DNA of 64,000 nt from Streptomyces olivochromogenes (GTDB taxonomy: Bacteria; Actinomycetota; Actinomycetes; Streptomycetales; Streptomycetaceae). The position numbers and the translations under genes were made by a program. The stretch is from contig NZ_KQ948467.1 of assembly GCF_001514115.1 (NCBI RefSeq), positions 141,768 through 205,767 of the forward strand. Reading direction: 5' to 3'. Of this stretch, positions 43,184-51,955 are shown piece after piece (position 1 is the first letter of the stretch; each line of letters begins with the position of its first letter). Below the pieces are notes generated by a model. That model was not told the origin of the DNA, did not search any database, and saw only the letters and a program-made list of their open reading frames with translations.

Positions 43184-43966
43184 TCAAAAACCGGGGAAGA
43201 GCGCCCGCAGGTCGTCGAGGGAGATCGATCCGGTGGCGGTCAGGGGGTCCTGGGGGCGGTTGCGGCCGTAGACGAGCCGCAGTGCCGACTCCGCGGGGCC
43301 GGTCAGGAGGGCGGTGGGGTCGGTGGGAGGGGTCGGGTAGAGGTGGAGTTCGCTGTCGATGTCGAGGAGCAGCGTCCGGCGGGGGTCGGTGAGCTCCACT
43401 CGTACGCGCCGCGGTGCGAGGCGGGTCAGGGCGTCGGCGTCGCGGAAGCGGGTGGCCACCAGGTCGATCCGCTCCCAGAGCAGCGCCACGTCGGGTGCGG
43501 TGAGCACCGCCCGCTCGTCCAGCGCGACCATGACGTCCCAGGCGTGTAGGGCCTGCTCGGACAGCCGGTAGCCGGCGTACGACGCCAGATCGAGCAGTCC
43601 GGCGAAGTACGGGACGCGCAGGGACGTGCGCTGCCCGGGGCCGACCGAGTCCAGGAGCGCCAGATGGCGTTCGTCGGCCTCCCGCCACGCGGCGCGCTGT
43701 TCGACGGGGGACATCGCGTCCCACCGCTCCCACACCGGCAGGAGCTCCTCGCGGACCGGGCCCCGCTCGTCCCCCTTGAGGCCCCGTTCCACGAGCGTGG
43801 TGGAGATCTCCGCGCCGCTGCCCAGGTGGGACAGCACCTGGCCGATGGTCCAGCCCTCGGCGAACGAGGCCGCGGCGAGACGGTCGGCCGGCAGGTCGGC
43901 GACAGCGTGCCACAGTCGCTGGGACGACTCGTGCATGGCACCGATCCAGTGGTCGGCGGCGGTCAC
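43184..43966 (-). CDS. Maleylpyruvate isomerase/DinB-like (mycothiol-dependent) protein
   Basis: Predicted 260 aa from GTG 43966, overlapping the enoyl-CoA hydratase stop (GTGA). The N-terminal four-helix bundle has WTIGQVLSHLGSGAEI with the first metal-ligand His and later SEQALHAWDVMVAL with the second, fitting the MDMPI_N fold. The C-terminal domain resembles the MDMPI C-domain. Family members use mycothiol and a divalent metal for isomerisation or detoxification. Co-translated with the hydratase-like gene, so both probably act on the same compound. Confidence 0.85.
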   Translation of the reverse strand: MTAADHWIGAMHESSQRLWHAVADLPADRLAAASFAEGWTIGQVLSHLGSGAEISTTLVERGLKGDERGPVREELLPVWERWDAMSPVEQRAAWREADERHLALLDSVGPGQRTSLRVPYFAGLLDLASYAGYRLSEQALHAWDVMVALDERAVLTAPDVALLWERIDLVATRFRDADALTRLAPRRVRVELTDPRRTLLLDIDSELHLYPTPPTDPTALLTGPAESALRLVYGRNRPQDPLTATGSISLDDLRALFPGF

Positions 43967-44739
43967 GCCTGGTCCCCGCTTCCGTAGGCGAGGTCGGCGG
44001 CGGTGAGGCCCTCGAGCGCCATGCCCAGTTGGGTGCCTTCGGCCATGCGGCGGCTGATCCGCTGCCGCAGGGTGACGGCCAGATAGCGGGTGAGCAGTTG
44101 CGGCTTGGCGGCGAGCCGCTCCGCGAGTTCCTGGGCCCGGGGCAGTACCCGCTCCAGCGGCAGCACCTCGGCGACGGCGCCCCACCGTTCGGCCTGGTCG
44201 GCGGTGAACGAGCCCTGGGTGAGGGTGAGGTAGCGGGTGCGGTTGACGCCGATGGCTTCCTCCCAGGCGATCTGGATGCCGTCACCGGGCACGATGCCGA
44301 AGGTCAGGTGGGGAAAGTCGGAGAAGACGGTGGTGTCCGCGGCCACGACGATGTCGGCCAGCAGCGCGTACTCGCTGTGTACGGAGGCCGGACCGTTGAC
44401 GGCGGCGACGATCGGCATCTCCAGGTCGACCAGGCGCTGCATCACCCGGCGGCCCTCGGCGACGGTGCGGTCCCACTGGGCGGGCTTGGTGATGTCCCCG
44501 AGGCTTGCGCCGTCGATCTCGGTCATGAAGCGGTCCCCGGTGCCGGTCAGCACCAGGACCCGGTTGTCCCGGTCCTCGCCGATCTCGAACAGGGCGCGGG
44601 GAAAGTCGGTGTGCAACTGTCCGCTGAAGGTGGCCGGGCCGCCGTCCGTGTGGAAGCGCAGGGTCAGCACTCCGGAGTCGGTGCGGCTCAAGGCGATGTT
44701 CTTGAAGGCGGTGAAGTATTCGGGTGTTGCGCCGGTCAT
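43963..44739 (-). CDS. Enoyl-CoA hydratase/isomerase (crotonase) family protein
   Basis: Predicted 258 aa from ATG 44739 with AGGAG five bases upstream. Crotonase fold landmarks: RVLVLTGTGDRFMTEIDGASL, PIVAAVNGPASVHSEYALLADIVVAA, FSDFPHLTFGIVPGDGIQIAWEEAIG. The pair of acidic residues used by true hydratases is not clear, so it may be a decarboxylase, isomerase or C-C hydrolase of the superfamily. It leads a two-gene operon and is divergent from a LysR gene 166 bp away, its probable regulator. Confidence 0.9.
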   Translation of the reverse strand: MTGATPEYFTAFKNIALSRTDSGVLTLRFHTDGGPATFSGQLHTDFPRALFEIGEDRDNRVLVLTGTGDRFMTEIDGASLGDITKPAQWDRTVAEGRRVMQRLVDLEMPIVAAVNGPASVHSEYALLADIVVAADTTVFSDFPHLTFGIVPGDGIQIAWEEAIGVNRTRYLTLTQGSFTADQAERWGAVAEVLPLERVLPRAQELAERLAAKPQLLTRYLAVTLRQRISRRMAEGTQLGMALEGLTAADLAYGSGDQA

Positions 44740-44905
44740 GGTCACTCCTACGGTGGCGCGGCGCCGTCGTGCGCCGCTCTTCCACACAACCACCGGGGCG
44801 GGCCGGTTCGTAGCGTGCGTCCAGTCGCTCCGGGACCACCCTCCATCAGGGATGCTTATGGCATCCGGGCGTGCCGCGATCCAGCGATGTGGTGCGATGG
44901 GAACC

Positions 44906-45805
44906 ATGGATCTCCGGGACATGCGGGCCTTCGTGGCGGTGGTGGAGGAGGGCGCCCTGTCCGCCGCGGCCCGCCGGCTCCACATGAGCCAGCCCCGGCT
45001 CTCCCAGATGGTGCTCGCACTGGAGCGGGAGTTCGGCGTCGGCCTGTTGGTGCGCAGTTCGACCGGGGTCCAGCCGACCGAGGCCGGCACCACCCTGCTG
45101 GCCGAGTCCCGTGCGGTGCTCGCCCGGTACGACCAGGCCGTCGCCGTCGTCGCCCGGCACGCCGCACCGGGTGGCTCCGTTCTCCGGCTCGGAATCCCGC
45201 TCGAACTGCCCCCCGGGTTCCTGACCCGTCCGCTGGCCGCACTCGCGGACGCATATCCCGAGACTCGGGTGGAACCCCGGCACATGTCCACGGCGGACCA
45301 GAAGGTGGCCCTGCGCACCGGGGAGCTCGACATCGGCCTGCTGCGCGAGCGCCCGTCCGGGGGTGACCTGGACGCGATCAGGGTCATGGAGGAGCGGCTG
45401 GGCGTGCTGCTCGCGGCCGAGCGGGCCGCCGAACTGTCCGGCCCGGAGGGTGTGCGGCTCGACTCACTCGCCCGGCTCCACTGGGTCGGCTTCCCCCGCT
45501 CCGGAAGCCCCGTCTGGTACGACGAGGTGACCGCCGTACTGCGTGGACACGGCATCGACATCGAGGCCTCCGCCGTGGGAGGGCAGACGCTGCTCGCCGA
45601 AGTGAAGCTGGCGGCGGTGAGCGACGGGACGGCCTTCGCCCTGGCCCCGCCGCACTGGTTCCACCCCTTGCCCGAGAACGTCGTGTGGCAGCCCCTGGCA
45701 GGCAGCCCTCTGGTGCGTCGGACCTGGGCGGTGTGGCAGGCCAGGTCGCACCGACAGGACCTCGGGCATTTCGTGGTGGCGCTGGGGAACGACACGGACG
45801 GCTGA
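44906..45805 (+). CDS. LysR-family transcriptional regulator
   Basis: Predicted 299 aa from ATG 44906; ATG 44897 is three codons upstream in frame. HTH DLRDMRAFVAVVEEGALSAAARRLHMSQPRLSQMVLALE occupies about 2-42. The effector domain begins near VLRLGIPLELPPGFL. It is divergent from the crotonase/MDMPI operon, the classical LysR arrangement. Confidence 0.93.
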   Translation: MDLRDMRAFVAVVEEGALSAAARRLHMSQPRLSQMVLALEREFGVGLLVRSSTGVQPTEAGTTLLAESRAVLARYDQAVAVVARHAAPGGSVLRLGIPLELPPGFLTRPLAALADAYPETRVEPRHMSTADQKVALRTGELDIGLLRERPSGGDLDAIRVMEERLGVLLAAERAAELSGPEGVRLDSLARLHWVGFPRSGSPVWYDEVTAVLRGHGIDIEASAVGGQTLLAEVKLAAVSDGTAFALAPPHWFHPLPENVVWQPLAGSPLVRRTWAVWQARSHRQDLGHFVVALGNDTDG

Positions 45806-45993
45806 GCTGCTGCCGCGTCCGGTGACACTGCCGCCCGACGGGCGAGCATCGGGTCGGTTGGAGGGTTGGCGACCCGCAGTGCCATCCGGGCCATAAACAT
45901 TCCTCATGGCCGGGCTTGCGAGGACGAATGGCCGGAGGGCATGGCGCCGACCGCTCCATCGGTTCTACCACATCGCGGTGGTCAACACGCCGC

Positions 45994-46021
45994 GACGTCA
46001 CCTGATGTCACCGATGTCACC
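45994..46021 (+). repeat. Short direct repeats (GATGTCACC) before an SDR gene
   Basis: Two exact 9-bp copies, GATGTCACC, stand head to tail at 46004-46021, preceded by a related GACGTCACC at 45994 (10-bp register) and followed by GATGG. They end 18 bp before the SDR ATG. They may be a regulatory iteron or chance slippage. Confidence 0.45.
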
Positions 46022-46039
46022 GATGGAAAGGACAGGAAC

Positions 46040-46777
46040 ATGGAGTTCCGAGACCGGAAGGCGCTCGTGACCGGGGGCGCAACCGGCATTGGCTTCGCGA
46101 CGGCACGGTTGCTCGTCCGCGAGGGAGCCGAGGTCGTGATCGCCGGCCGGAGCGAGGAAGCCGGCGCCAAGGCCGTGGCCGTGCTCGGGGAGCACGGCGG
46201 CCGGGCACGTTTCCTCCAGGCCGACCTGCGGGATCCGGAGTCGGTCCGCAGACTCGTCGCGGAGGCGAGTGACGTGGACGTCCTGGTGAACAATGCCGGA
46301 GCGTTCCCGTTCGCTCCCACGGCGGAGCAGGGCCTGGACGCGTTCCAGCAGCTCTTCGAGACGAATGTGCGGGGACCGTTCTTCCTCACCGCGGCGCTCG
46401 CGCAGAAGATGGCGGCCCGGGGCGGCGGCAGCATCGTCAACGTCACGACGATCGCCGCACAGCGCGGCATTCCCGGCACTGCCGCCTACGGTTCGACGAA
46501 GGCCGCGGTCGAGTCCCTGACCCGCACCTGGGCGGTCGAGTTCGGCAGCCTCGGGGTCCGGGTGAATGCCGTCGCGCCCGGTCACACGCGCACCCGGAAC
46601 GTCGTCGGCATGATCGGCGAGGAGAGCTTCGAGCGCATCGGAGCCGAGGTGCCGCTCGGTCGGCTCGCCGCCCCCGAGGAGATCGCCGAGGCGATCCTCT
46701 TCCTGGCCTCTCCGCGGGCCAGTTACGTCACTGGAACCGTCCTCACCGTGGACGGCGGAGCGGTGGCCCTCACCTGA
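46040..46777 (+). CDS. Short-chain dehydrogenase/reductase
   Basis: Predicted 245 aa from ATG 46040 (AAAGGA and AGGA upstream). Cofactor site ALVTGGATGIGFATARL and VLVNNAGAF; active site Tyr and Lys in AAYGSTKAAVESL. The catalytic Ser position is Thr (NVTTIAAQRG). Downstream GxVLTVDGGA end is typical. Oxidises or reduces an alcohol/ketone with NAD(P). The next SDR gene starts 62 bp later on the same strand, so the two are likely co-transcribed. Confidence 0.93.
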   Translation: MEFRDRKALVTGGATGIGFATARLLVREGAEVVIAGRSEEAGAKAVAVLGEHGGRARFLQADLRDPESVRRLVAEASDVDVLVNNAGAFPFAPTAEQGLDAFQQLFETNVRGPFFLTAALAQKMAARGGGSIVNVTTIAAQRGIPGTAAYGSTKAAVESLTRTWAVEFGSLGVRVNAVAPGHTRTRNVVGMIGEESFERIGAEVPLGRLAAPEEIAEAILFLASPRASYVTGTVLTVDGGAVALT

Positions 46778-46839
46778 CCCCCTTGTCTGCGAAGGCGGGC
46801 AACGAGCGGGCAACGAATCGACACCCCAGAGGAACAATC

Positions 46840-47604
46840 ATGGGACTTCTGAACGACAAAGTAGTGCTGGTCACTGGTGGAACTTCGGGCATCGGCCGCG
46901 CCGCCGCCGTCCTGTTCGCCGAGGAAGGCGCCAAGGTGGCCATCACCGGGCGTCGCGCCGAGGTCGGCGAACAGGTCGTCGACGAGATCTCCAAGGCGGG
47001 AGGTGAGGCGCTGTTCATCCGGGCCGACGCGACCGACATCGCGGGCGCCGGGGACGTGGTGCGTCGGACCGTCGAACACTTCGGCCGACTGGATGCGGCG
47101 TTCAACAACGCCGGTACCGCCATGGTCGGTCCGCTGACCGAGCTGGACGAGAAGACCTGGGACGTCCTGGTGGACGGCAATCTCAAGAGCACGTTCTTCT
47201 ACCTCCAGGCGGAAGCGGCGCAGATGAAGCGCCAGAAGGAAGGCGGCTCGATCGTGCTGAACGGTTCCGTCTTCGCCGAGTTGGGGATCGAGGGCATCTC
47301 GATCTACAGCGCCAGCAAGGGCGGCGTCACCGCACTCGCTCGCGCCGTCGCGGTCGAACTCGGCCCCGACGGCATCCGCGTCAACAGCGTCAACCCGACG
47401 GTGATCCGCACCCCTCTCACCGAAAGCGGCATCACCAGGAACGAGGACGGCACCGAGTACCACCCACATGGCGAGAAGATCCCGCTGGGCCGGCTCGGTG
47501 AGCCCGAGGACGTGGCCAACGCGACCCTCTTCCTGCTGTCGGACCTCTCCTCCTACATCACCGGTCAGACACTGATGGTCGACGGCGGGCAGAGCGTCAA
47601 CTGA
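46840..47604 (+). CDS. Short-chain dehydrogenase/reductase
   Basis: Predicted 254 aa from ATG 46840 (GAGGAAC upstream). Complete SDR motifs: VVLVTGGTSGIGRAAA, AFNNAGTA, catalytic Ser in VLNGSVFAE, YSASKGG with Tyr and Lys, and ITGQTLMVDGGQSVN at the end. Only distantly similar by eye to the preceding SDR, so not a recent duplicate. Substrate unknown. Confidence 0.95.
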   Translation: MGLLNDKVVLVTGGTSGIGRAAAVLFAEEGAKVAITGRRAEVGEQVVDEISKAGGEALFIRADATDIAGAGDVVRRTVEHFGRLDAAFNNAGTAMVGPLTELDEKTWDVLVDGNLKSTFFYLQAEAAQMKRQKEGGSIVLNGSVFAELGIEGISIYSASKGGVTALARAVAVELGPDGIRVNSVNPTVIRTPLTESGITRNEDGTEYHPHGEKIPLGRLGEPEDVANATLFLLSDLSSYITGQTLMVDGGQSVN

Positions 47605-47643
47605 ACCGACCACAGCACTGTTTCCTCAGCGCGGGGACCGGAA

Positions 47644-49365
47644 TCAAAGAGTCCGGGCCCCGTGGTTCGTCGCTGAGCCATTCCCACTCGGCTGTTCGGA
47701 GCAGCAATGGCTCGTCGGGCCCGCGGTGTCGAGTCGGCAGAAGCACGACGCCTCGATGGGGACGTCCGCGAGTGCGGTGGCCATGGTGAGTTGCTGGGCG
47801 ATGATGCGGGCTTCCCCCGTCTTGCCGAGCCGCACAAGGCATTCGTGGAAGCCGTGGAGTGCCCAGACGTTTCCCGGATGTTGTGAGGACCTGGGCAGCG
47901 TGTCGTCGAGTCCGAGGTCGGCCCGGTAGACGGCCTCGGCCTCCTCGACTCGGCCCTGTTCGAGCAGGAGCGCCCCGTAGGCGTGACGGGTCGGCTGCAT
48001 CCAGCCCCACGGTTCGTCGTAGGGCAGGTGGTCGTCGAGTTCGATGGAGCGCCGCAGGGAGGCGAAGGCGAGGTCGTACTCGCCCCTGCGGTACTCGAGT
48101 TCGCCGTCGAGCATGGCGGCGGCGATGGCCAGGATGTCCCGGCAGGTGTTGTTGAACAGCGTCCGCGTCTCGGGAACCCGTGCGACCGCGCGGCGGAACA
48201 GCTCGCGTTCGGCCTCGGCCTCGGCGGTCGACCCGGTGGCGGAGTACGCCACTGCGCGCGCGTAGTGCAGCATCGCGATGGTGACGCAGTACAACTGCGG
48301 GTCGGAGGGCATCGGCAGCGCGAGGATCTCCTCCCACCGGCCGAACCGGATCAGTACGTGCACTCGCATGGCGAGGAACCCCTCCAGCCAGTCGGCCATG
48401 GGCGGACTCTCCACACGCAGCAGATCCTCGGGGATGGACGCCTCCAGCTGTGCGGCCGTCTCCAGCGCCGTCCCGGACCGGCCGAGGAACATCGCGCCGT
48501 AGATCTTGAAGTGATAGTTGTGCGAGCGGTACAGCGTGTAGAAGTTCATCGCGCCGGCCCGTCGCAGGTACTTCTCGTCGGCCTTGATCGCGGCACTGTT
48601 GGCCGACACGACCCGTCGGTAGTCGCCGCACAGCACATCGAGGTGGGAGGGCATGTGCTGCAGGTGCCCCGCGTCCGGTACCAGTGCCGGCAGGCGGTCG
48701 GCGACGGTGAGGGCTTCCTCCGGCGTCGGGGACATCTCCATCAGATGGATGTACATGTGCAGGATGCCCGGGTGACCGGCGCCGGTCTCGGTCAGCAACG
48801 CGCGGTCGAGGACGGCCTTCGCCTCCAGCGTGCGCGCACCGGGGGCGGGCTCGCCGGTGCGCAGGTCCCACAGCTGCCACGGGGTGAGGTTCATCAGCGC
48901 GTCCGCGTAGAGCGTGGCGACATCAGGGTCGTCGGGCGCGAGTTCGTACACGGCACGCATGGCCTCGGCGTACGGCTCGTTCCAGACGGAGCAGTCCTCG
49001 ACGGCGCGCGCGGCGGGATAGCGCTCGCGCAGCGCCTCGATGAGCGTGCGCTCGGTCGGTGTGGCCGTGCCGGACAGCGCGTGGGCCCGTTCGACGGCGG
49101 CGTGCGTCCGTTCCACCGTGTGCCGCAGATCGACGTCGTCGAAGAACTCCCAGGGCTTGTTGTAGTTGGGGCCCAGCGCGTATGCGACACCCCAGTACGC
49201 CATGGCGCAGTCGGGATCCGCGGCGGCAGCCGACTCGAAGCAGGTGACCGCCTCTTCGTGGTTGAACGCGTAACTCCACACCAGACCGCGGTCGAACCAG
49301 CGCTGTGCTTCCGGCGAACGGGTCGACACGGGCCGGGTCAAGGTCCCGAGGTCGAAGTAGTCCAT
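47644..49365 (-). CDS. Tetratricopeptide-repeat protein
   Basis: Predicted 573 aa from ATG 49365 with AGGAG six bases upstream. It starts FDLGTLTRPVSTRSPEAQRWFDRGLVWSYAFNHEEAVTCFESAAAADPDCAMAYWGVAYALG, an obvious TPR pair, and shows further TPR helices to about 540. Large Streptomyces proteins of this type are annotated only as TPR-containing. The last 40 residues include several Cys (EASCFCRL, SHCCSEQ) that could bind metal. No signal peptide. The gene is convergent with the SDR genes. Confidence 0.9.
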   Translation of the reverse strand: MDYFDLGTLTRPVSTRSPEAQRWFDRGLVWSYAFNHEEAVTCFESAAAADPDCAMAYWGVAYALGPNYNKPWEFFDDVDLRHTVERTHAAVERAHALSGTATPTERTLIEALRERYPAARAVEDCSVWNEPYAEAMRAVYELAPDDPDVATLYADALMNLTPWQLWDLRTGEPAPGARTLEAKAVLDRALLTETGAGHPGILHMYIHLMEMSPTPEEALTVADRLPALVPDAGHLQHMPSHLDVLCGDYRRVVSANSAAIKADEKYLRRAGAMNFYTLYRSHNYHFKIYGAMFLGRSGTALETAAQLEASIPEDLLRVESPPMADWLEGFLAMRVHVLIRFGRWEEILALPMPSDPQLYCVTIAMLHYARAVAYSATGSTAEAEAERELFRRAVARVPETRTLFNNTCRDILAIAAAMLDGELEYRRGEYDLAFASLRRSIELDDHLPYDEPWGWMQPTRHAYGALLLEQGRVEEAEAVYRADLGLDDTLPRSSQHPGNVWALHGFHECLVRLGKTGEARIIAQQLTMATALADVPIEASCFCRLDTAGPTSHCCSEQPSGNGSATNHGARTL

Positions 49366-49617
49366 GAGGATCTCCTGCAGAGGGATGCGGCTCGACGACA
49401 CCGGCTTCTTCCTGCATACAGCGGGCGCAGACAGTCCCCTCGAGTCTATTTCCGCTGGAGACCTTGGAGATGGAACGGCCCGGGATACTCGCGGTCTGCT
49501 CGGGGTGAACTCCAGGTGAAGGAGCGGCGTACAACCGTTGGCGGTCCGTGCGGGTCTTGGTGGTTGCCGTGCGCGTGAGAAGTGCGGCCCACTGCCCTCC
49601 ATTCCTAGGGGTTTGCC

Positions 49618-51024
49618 ATGTCCTCCCGGAGATTCCACGTGTCCGCCGCCGCTGTCGTCGCCGCCGTCATGGCCGTGACGGGGGCGACGACAGCGGTGTC
49701 CCACGCCGAAGACGCCCCTGCGGGCGCCCTCGCCGCCGATGCCGCGGCGTCCGTGCGTGCCGACTTCGACGGCGACGGATACACCGACGTCGCGATCGCC
49801 GCCCCCGGCGGCACTGTCAACGGCAAGGCGGGCGCCGGATACTTCGCCGTCGTCTACGGCATGGCCGAGGGCCCCAACGGCGTCAAGCGCCAGGTGATCA
49901 GCCAGGACCGCTACGGGATACCTGGCACGGCGGAGGCGGGTGACCACTTCGGCGGCCCGCTCACGGCCGCCGACCTGGACGGTGACGGTTTCACCGACCT
50001 GGTGGTCGGAGCCCCGGGCGAGGACATCGGCAGCGCGCGTGACGTGGGGCTGCAGACCGTCGTGTGGGGAGGGGCAGGCGGGCTCGCCATCGCCACCACA
50101 ATCGGACAGGGCCGGGCGGAGACCCGGGCCGGTGACTTCGACGGCGATGGGCACCTGGACCTGGCGACGGCCTATCAGATGCGGTACGGGCCCTTCAGCC
50201 GGAGTGGTTCGGCGGCCCGCATCGGCCCCCTCGTCGACCTCGACGTGCGTGTCTACGCCATGGAAGCGGGCGATGTGGACGGCGACGGCACCACCGACCT
50301 GGTGGTCAGCAGTGGTCCGTGGGACTCGGACGACGGAGGATCGATCCCGCCGCCCCGTCTGCGACTGCTGAAGGGGACCGAGAAAGGCCTAGTGGCAGGA
50401 CCGTTCATCGCCTACCCCGACACCGTGTCCGCGGACAGCATCGCCCTCGGTGACATCGACGCCGACGGCCGGTCGGACGTCGTCTTCGGCCGCAGCACGG
50501 CGGCAGCGGGTGGTCTCGTGGGCGTGGTGCGCGGCACCGCGAACGGGTTCGCGGCGCGAGCCACACTGATCGGCCAGAACACCCCCGGAGTCCCCGGCGC
50601 GGGTGAGAGCGGCGACCGCTTCGGCACCGACGTCTCCGTCGGCGACATCACCGGCGACGGTTACGCCGACGTCGTCACTGGTGTCCCGGGCGAGGACCTC
50701 GCCGGCCGGACCGACGCCGGCACCTTCGCCGTCCTCAGGGGCGGCTCGACGGGTCTTTCCGGCACCAGGGTCCAGGTTTTCAGCCAGAACACGGCCGGGG
50801 TGCCCGGTACGGCCGAGAACGGTGACCGGTTCGGCAGCCGCACCGCCGTCGTCGGCGGGCATGTCGCCGTCTCGGCACCGGAGGAGAACAGCGGCTCGGG
50901 AGCCGTGTGGGTCTTCCGCGGCACCACCTCCGGAGTCACCGCGACCAGGTCGGTGAGCTTCGGACCGCACACCCTGGCCGCGCCCGTGTCCGGCGCACAC
51001 TTCGGTGCCGCCTTCCACCGCTGA
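49618..51024 (+). CDS. Secreted FG-GAP (integrin alpha-like beta-propeller) protein
   Basis: Predicted 468 aa from ATG 49618 (AGGGG eight bases upstream). A Sec signal runs to about residue 30 (VVAAVMAVTGATTAVSHA). The mature protein has about six FG-GAP repeats with calcium-loop motifs DFDGDGYTDVAIAAP, DLDGDGFTDLVVGAPGED, DFDGDGHLDLATA, DVDGDGTTDLVV, DIDADGRSDVVFG and DITGDGYADVVTGVPGED. It is an extracellular calcium-binding propeller; binding partner unknown. The repeated short GIPGTAEAGD/GVPGTAENGD segments are typical of the Streptomyces family. Confidence 0.95.
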   Translation: MSSRRFHVSAAAVVAAVMAVTGATTAVSHAEDAPAGALAADAAASVRADFDGDGYTDVAIAAPGGTVNGKAGAGYFAVVYGMAEGPNGVKRQVISQDRYGIPGTAEAGDHFGGPLTAADLDGDGFTDLVVGAPGEDIGSARDVGLQTVVWGGAGGLAIATTIGQGRAETRAGDFDGDGHLDLATAYQMRYGPFSRSGSAARIGPLVDLDVRVYAMEAGDVDGDGTTDLVVSSGPWDSDDGGSIPPPRLRLLKGTEKGLVAGPFIAYPDTVSADSIALGDIDADGRSDVVFGRSTAAAGGLVGVVRGTANGFAARATLIGQNTPGVPGAGESGDRFGTDVSVGDITGDGYADVVTGVPGEDLAGRTDAGTFAVLRGGSTGLSGTRVQVFSQNTAGVPGTAENGDRFGSRTAVVGGHVAVSAPEENSGSGAVWVFRGTTSGVTATRSVSFGPHTLAAPVSGAHFGAAFHR

Positions 51025-51150
51025 CGGCCGCCTCGCGGCGCACCGACGTCCGCTTGCCACCATCTCCGCGCACCACGCCGAGCTCTGTTCTGTGCCCGTC
51101 GGTGGAGACGAACGGGCAGGTCAGGAGGACGCAGGCTAGAAGGACGCGGG

Positions 51151-51615
51151 TTACAAGGACTCGGAGTCGGGGATCACGTGCATCGCGGCCTCCTCGGCCG
51201 ATGCGGCGGCCCCGTCGACGCCGACGTCGTAAGCAATGAGGTCCTTCTCGGTGTCCTCGTGAGCGCCCTCGTCCGGCGCGACGAGGCGGCCCGCCCGCAG
51301 GTCTCCGACCTCGTCGTCGATGAGTTCCACGTCGCCGTCCCATAGGTCCCCGATACCGTCGCCGTCCTGGCCGGCGATATCGGGTACCTCCTCGGCGAGC
51401 CGCTCGTCGAGACTCTCCCCTCGCTGCCGCTCCGCCGCCGTGACGCCGGTGTGCTCCACGCCCCAAGGCTTCTCCGGGGGCGAGTAACCCTCGTCGAGAG
51501 CCTCGTCGATGCCGCGGTCGTCGAGGGTGTCCGAGACGTCCAGCAGTCCGGCGTCGTCCTGTACCTCCGACCCGTCCGGCTGGTAGACGTCATCACCCAT
51601 CGCCTCGTAGGCCAT
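51151..51615 (-). CDS. DUF5709 acidic protein
   Basis: Predicted 154 aa from ATG 51615 with GGAG upstream. Very acidic (rich in Asp/Glu), with GYSPPEKPWGVEHTGVTAAERQRGESLDERLAEEVPD, the recognisable core of DUF5709. No membrane segment or catalytic motif. Abundant in Streptomyces; function unknown. Convergent with the FG-GAP gene across a 126-bp gap. Confidence 0.92.
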   Translation of the reverse strand: MAYEAMGDDVYQPDGSEVQDDAGLLDVSDTLDDRGIDEALDEGYSPPEKPWGVEHTGVTAAERQRGESLDERLAEEVPDIAGQDGDGIGDLWDGDVELIDDEVGDLRAGRLVAPDEGAHEDTEKDLIAYDVGVDGAAASAEEAAMHVIPDSESL

Positions 51616-51955
51616 GCGCGCTCCATTGTCGGGTGCTCCCTGCCAGGGATCTGACGGGAACACGGTTGTCCGGACCGGAGGGAACTCTCCCGGGCGGAGT
51701 GGGAAAGTCAGCCTAGGACCAGAGGCGGAGGCAAGTCTGACTCTCCGCGCACCGGGTCTGTTCCCCCAACGCACCATGCCCACAACTCCCATCCGCCACT
51801 CCTGGCTGCTCGCCAGGAGGGTGCCCGGTCGGCAGGACACCTGGACGCCTCGCACTGGACTCCCGCACTGGACGACTCAGCACCAGGCCCGCGAGGCAGT
51901 CAATGCCGGCAATTGCCGTGGCGCTGCGGCAGGTCGGCTTGGCAGGATGGGGGAG

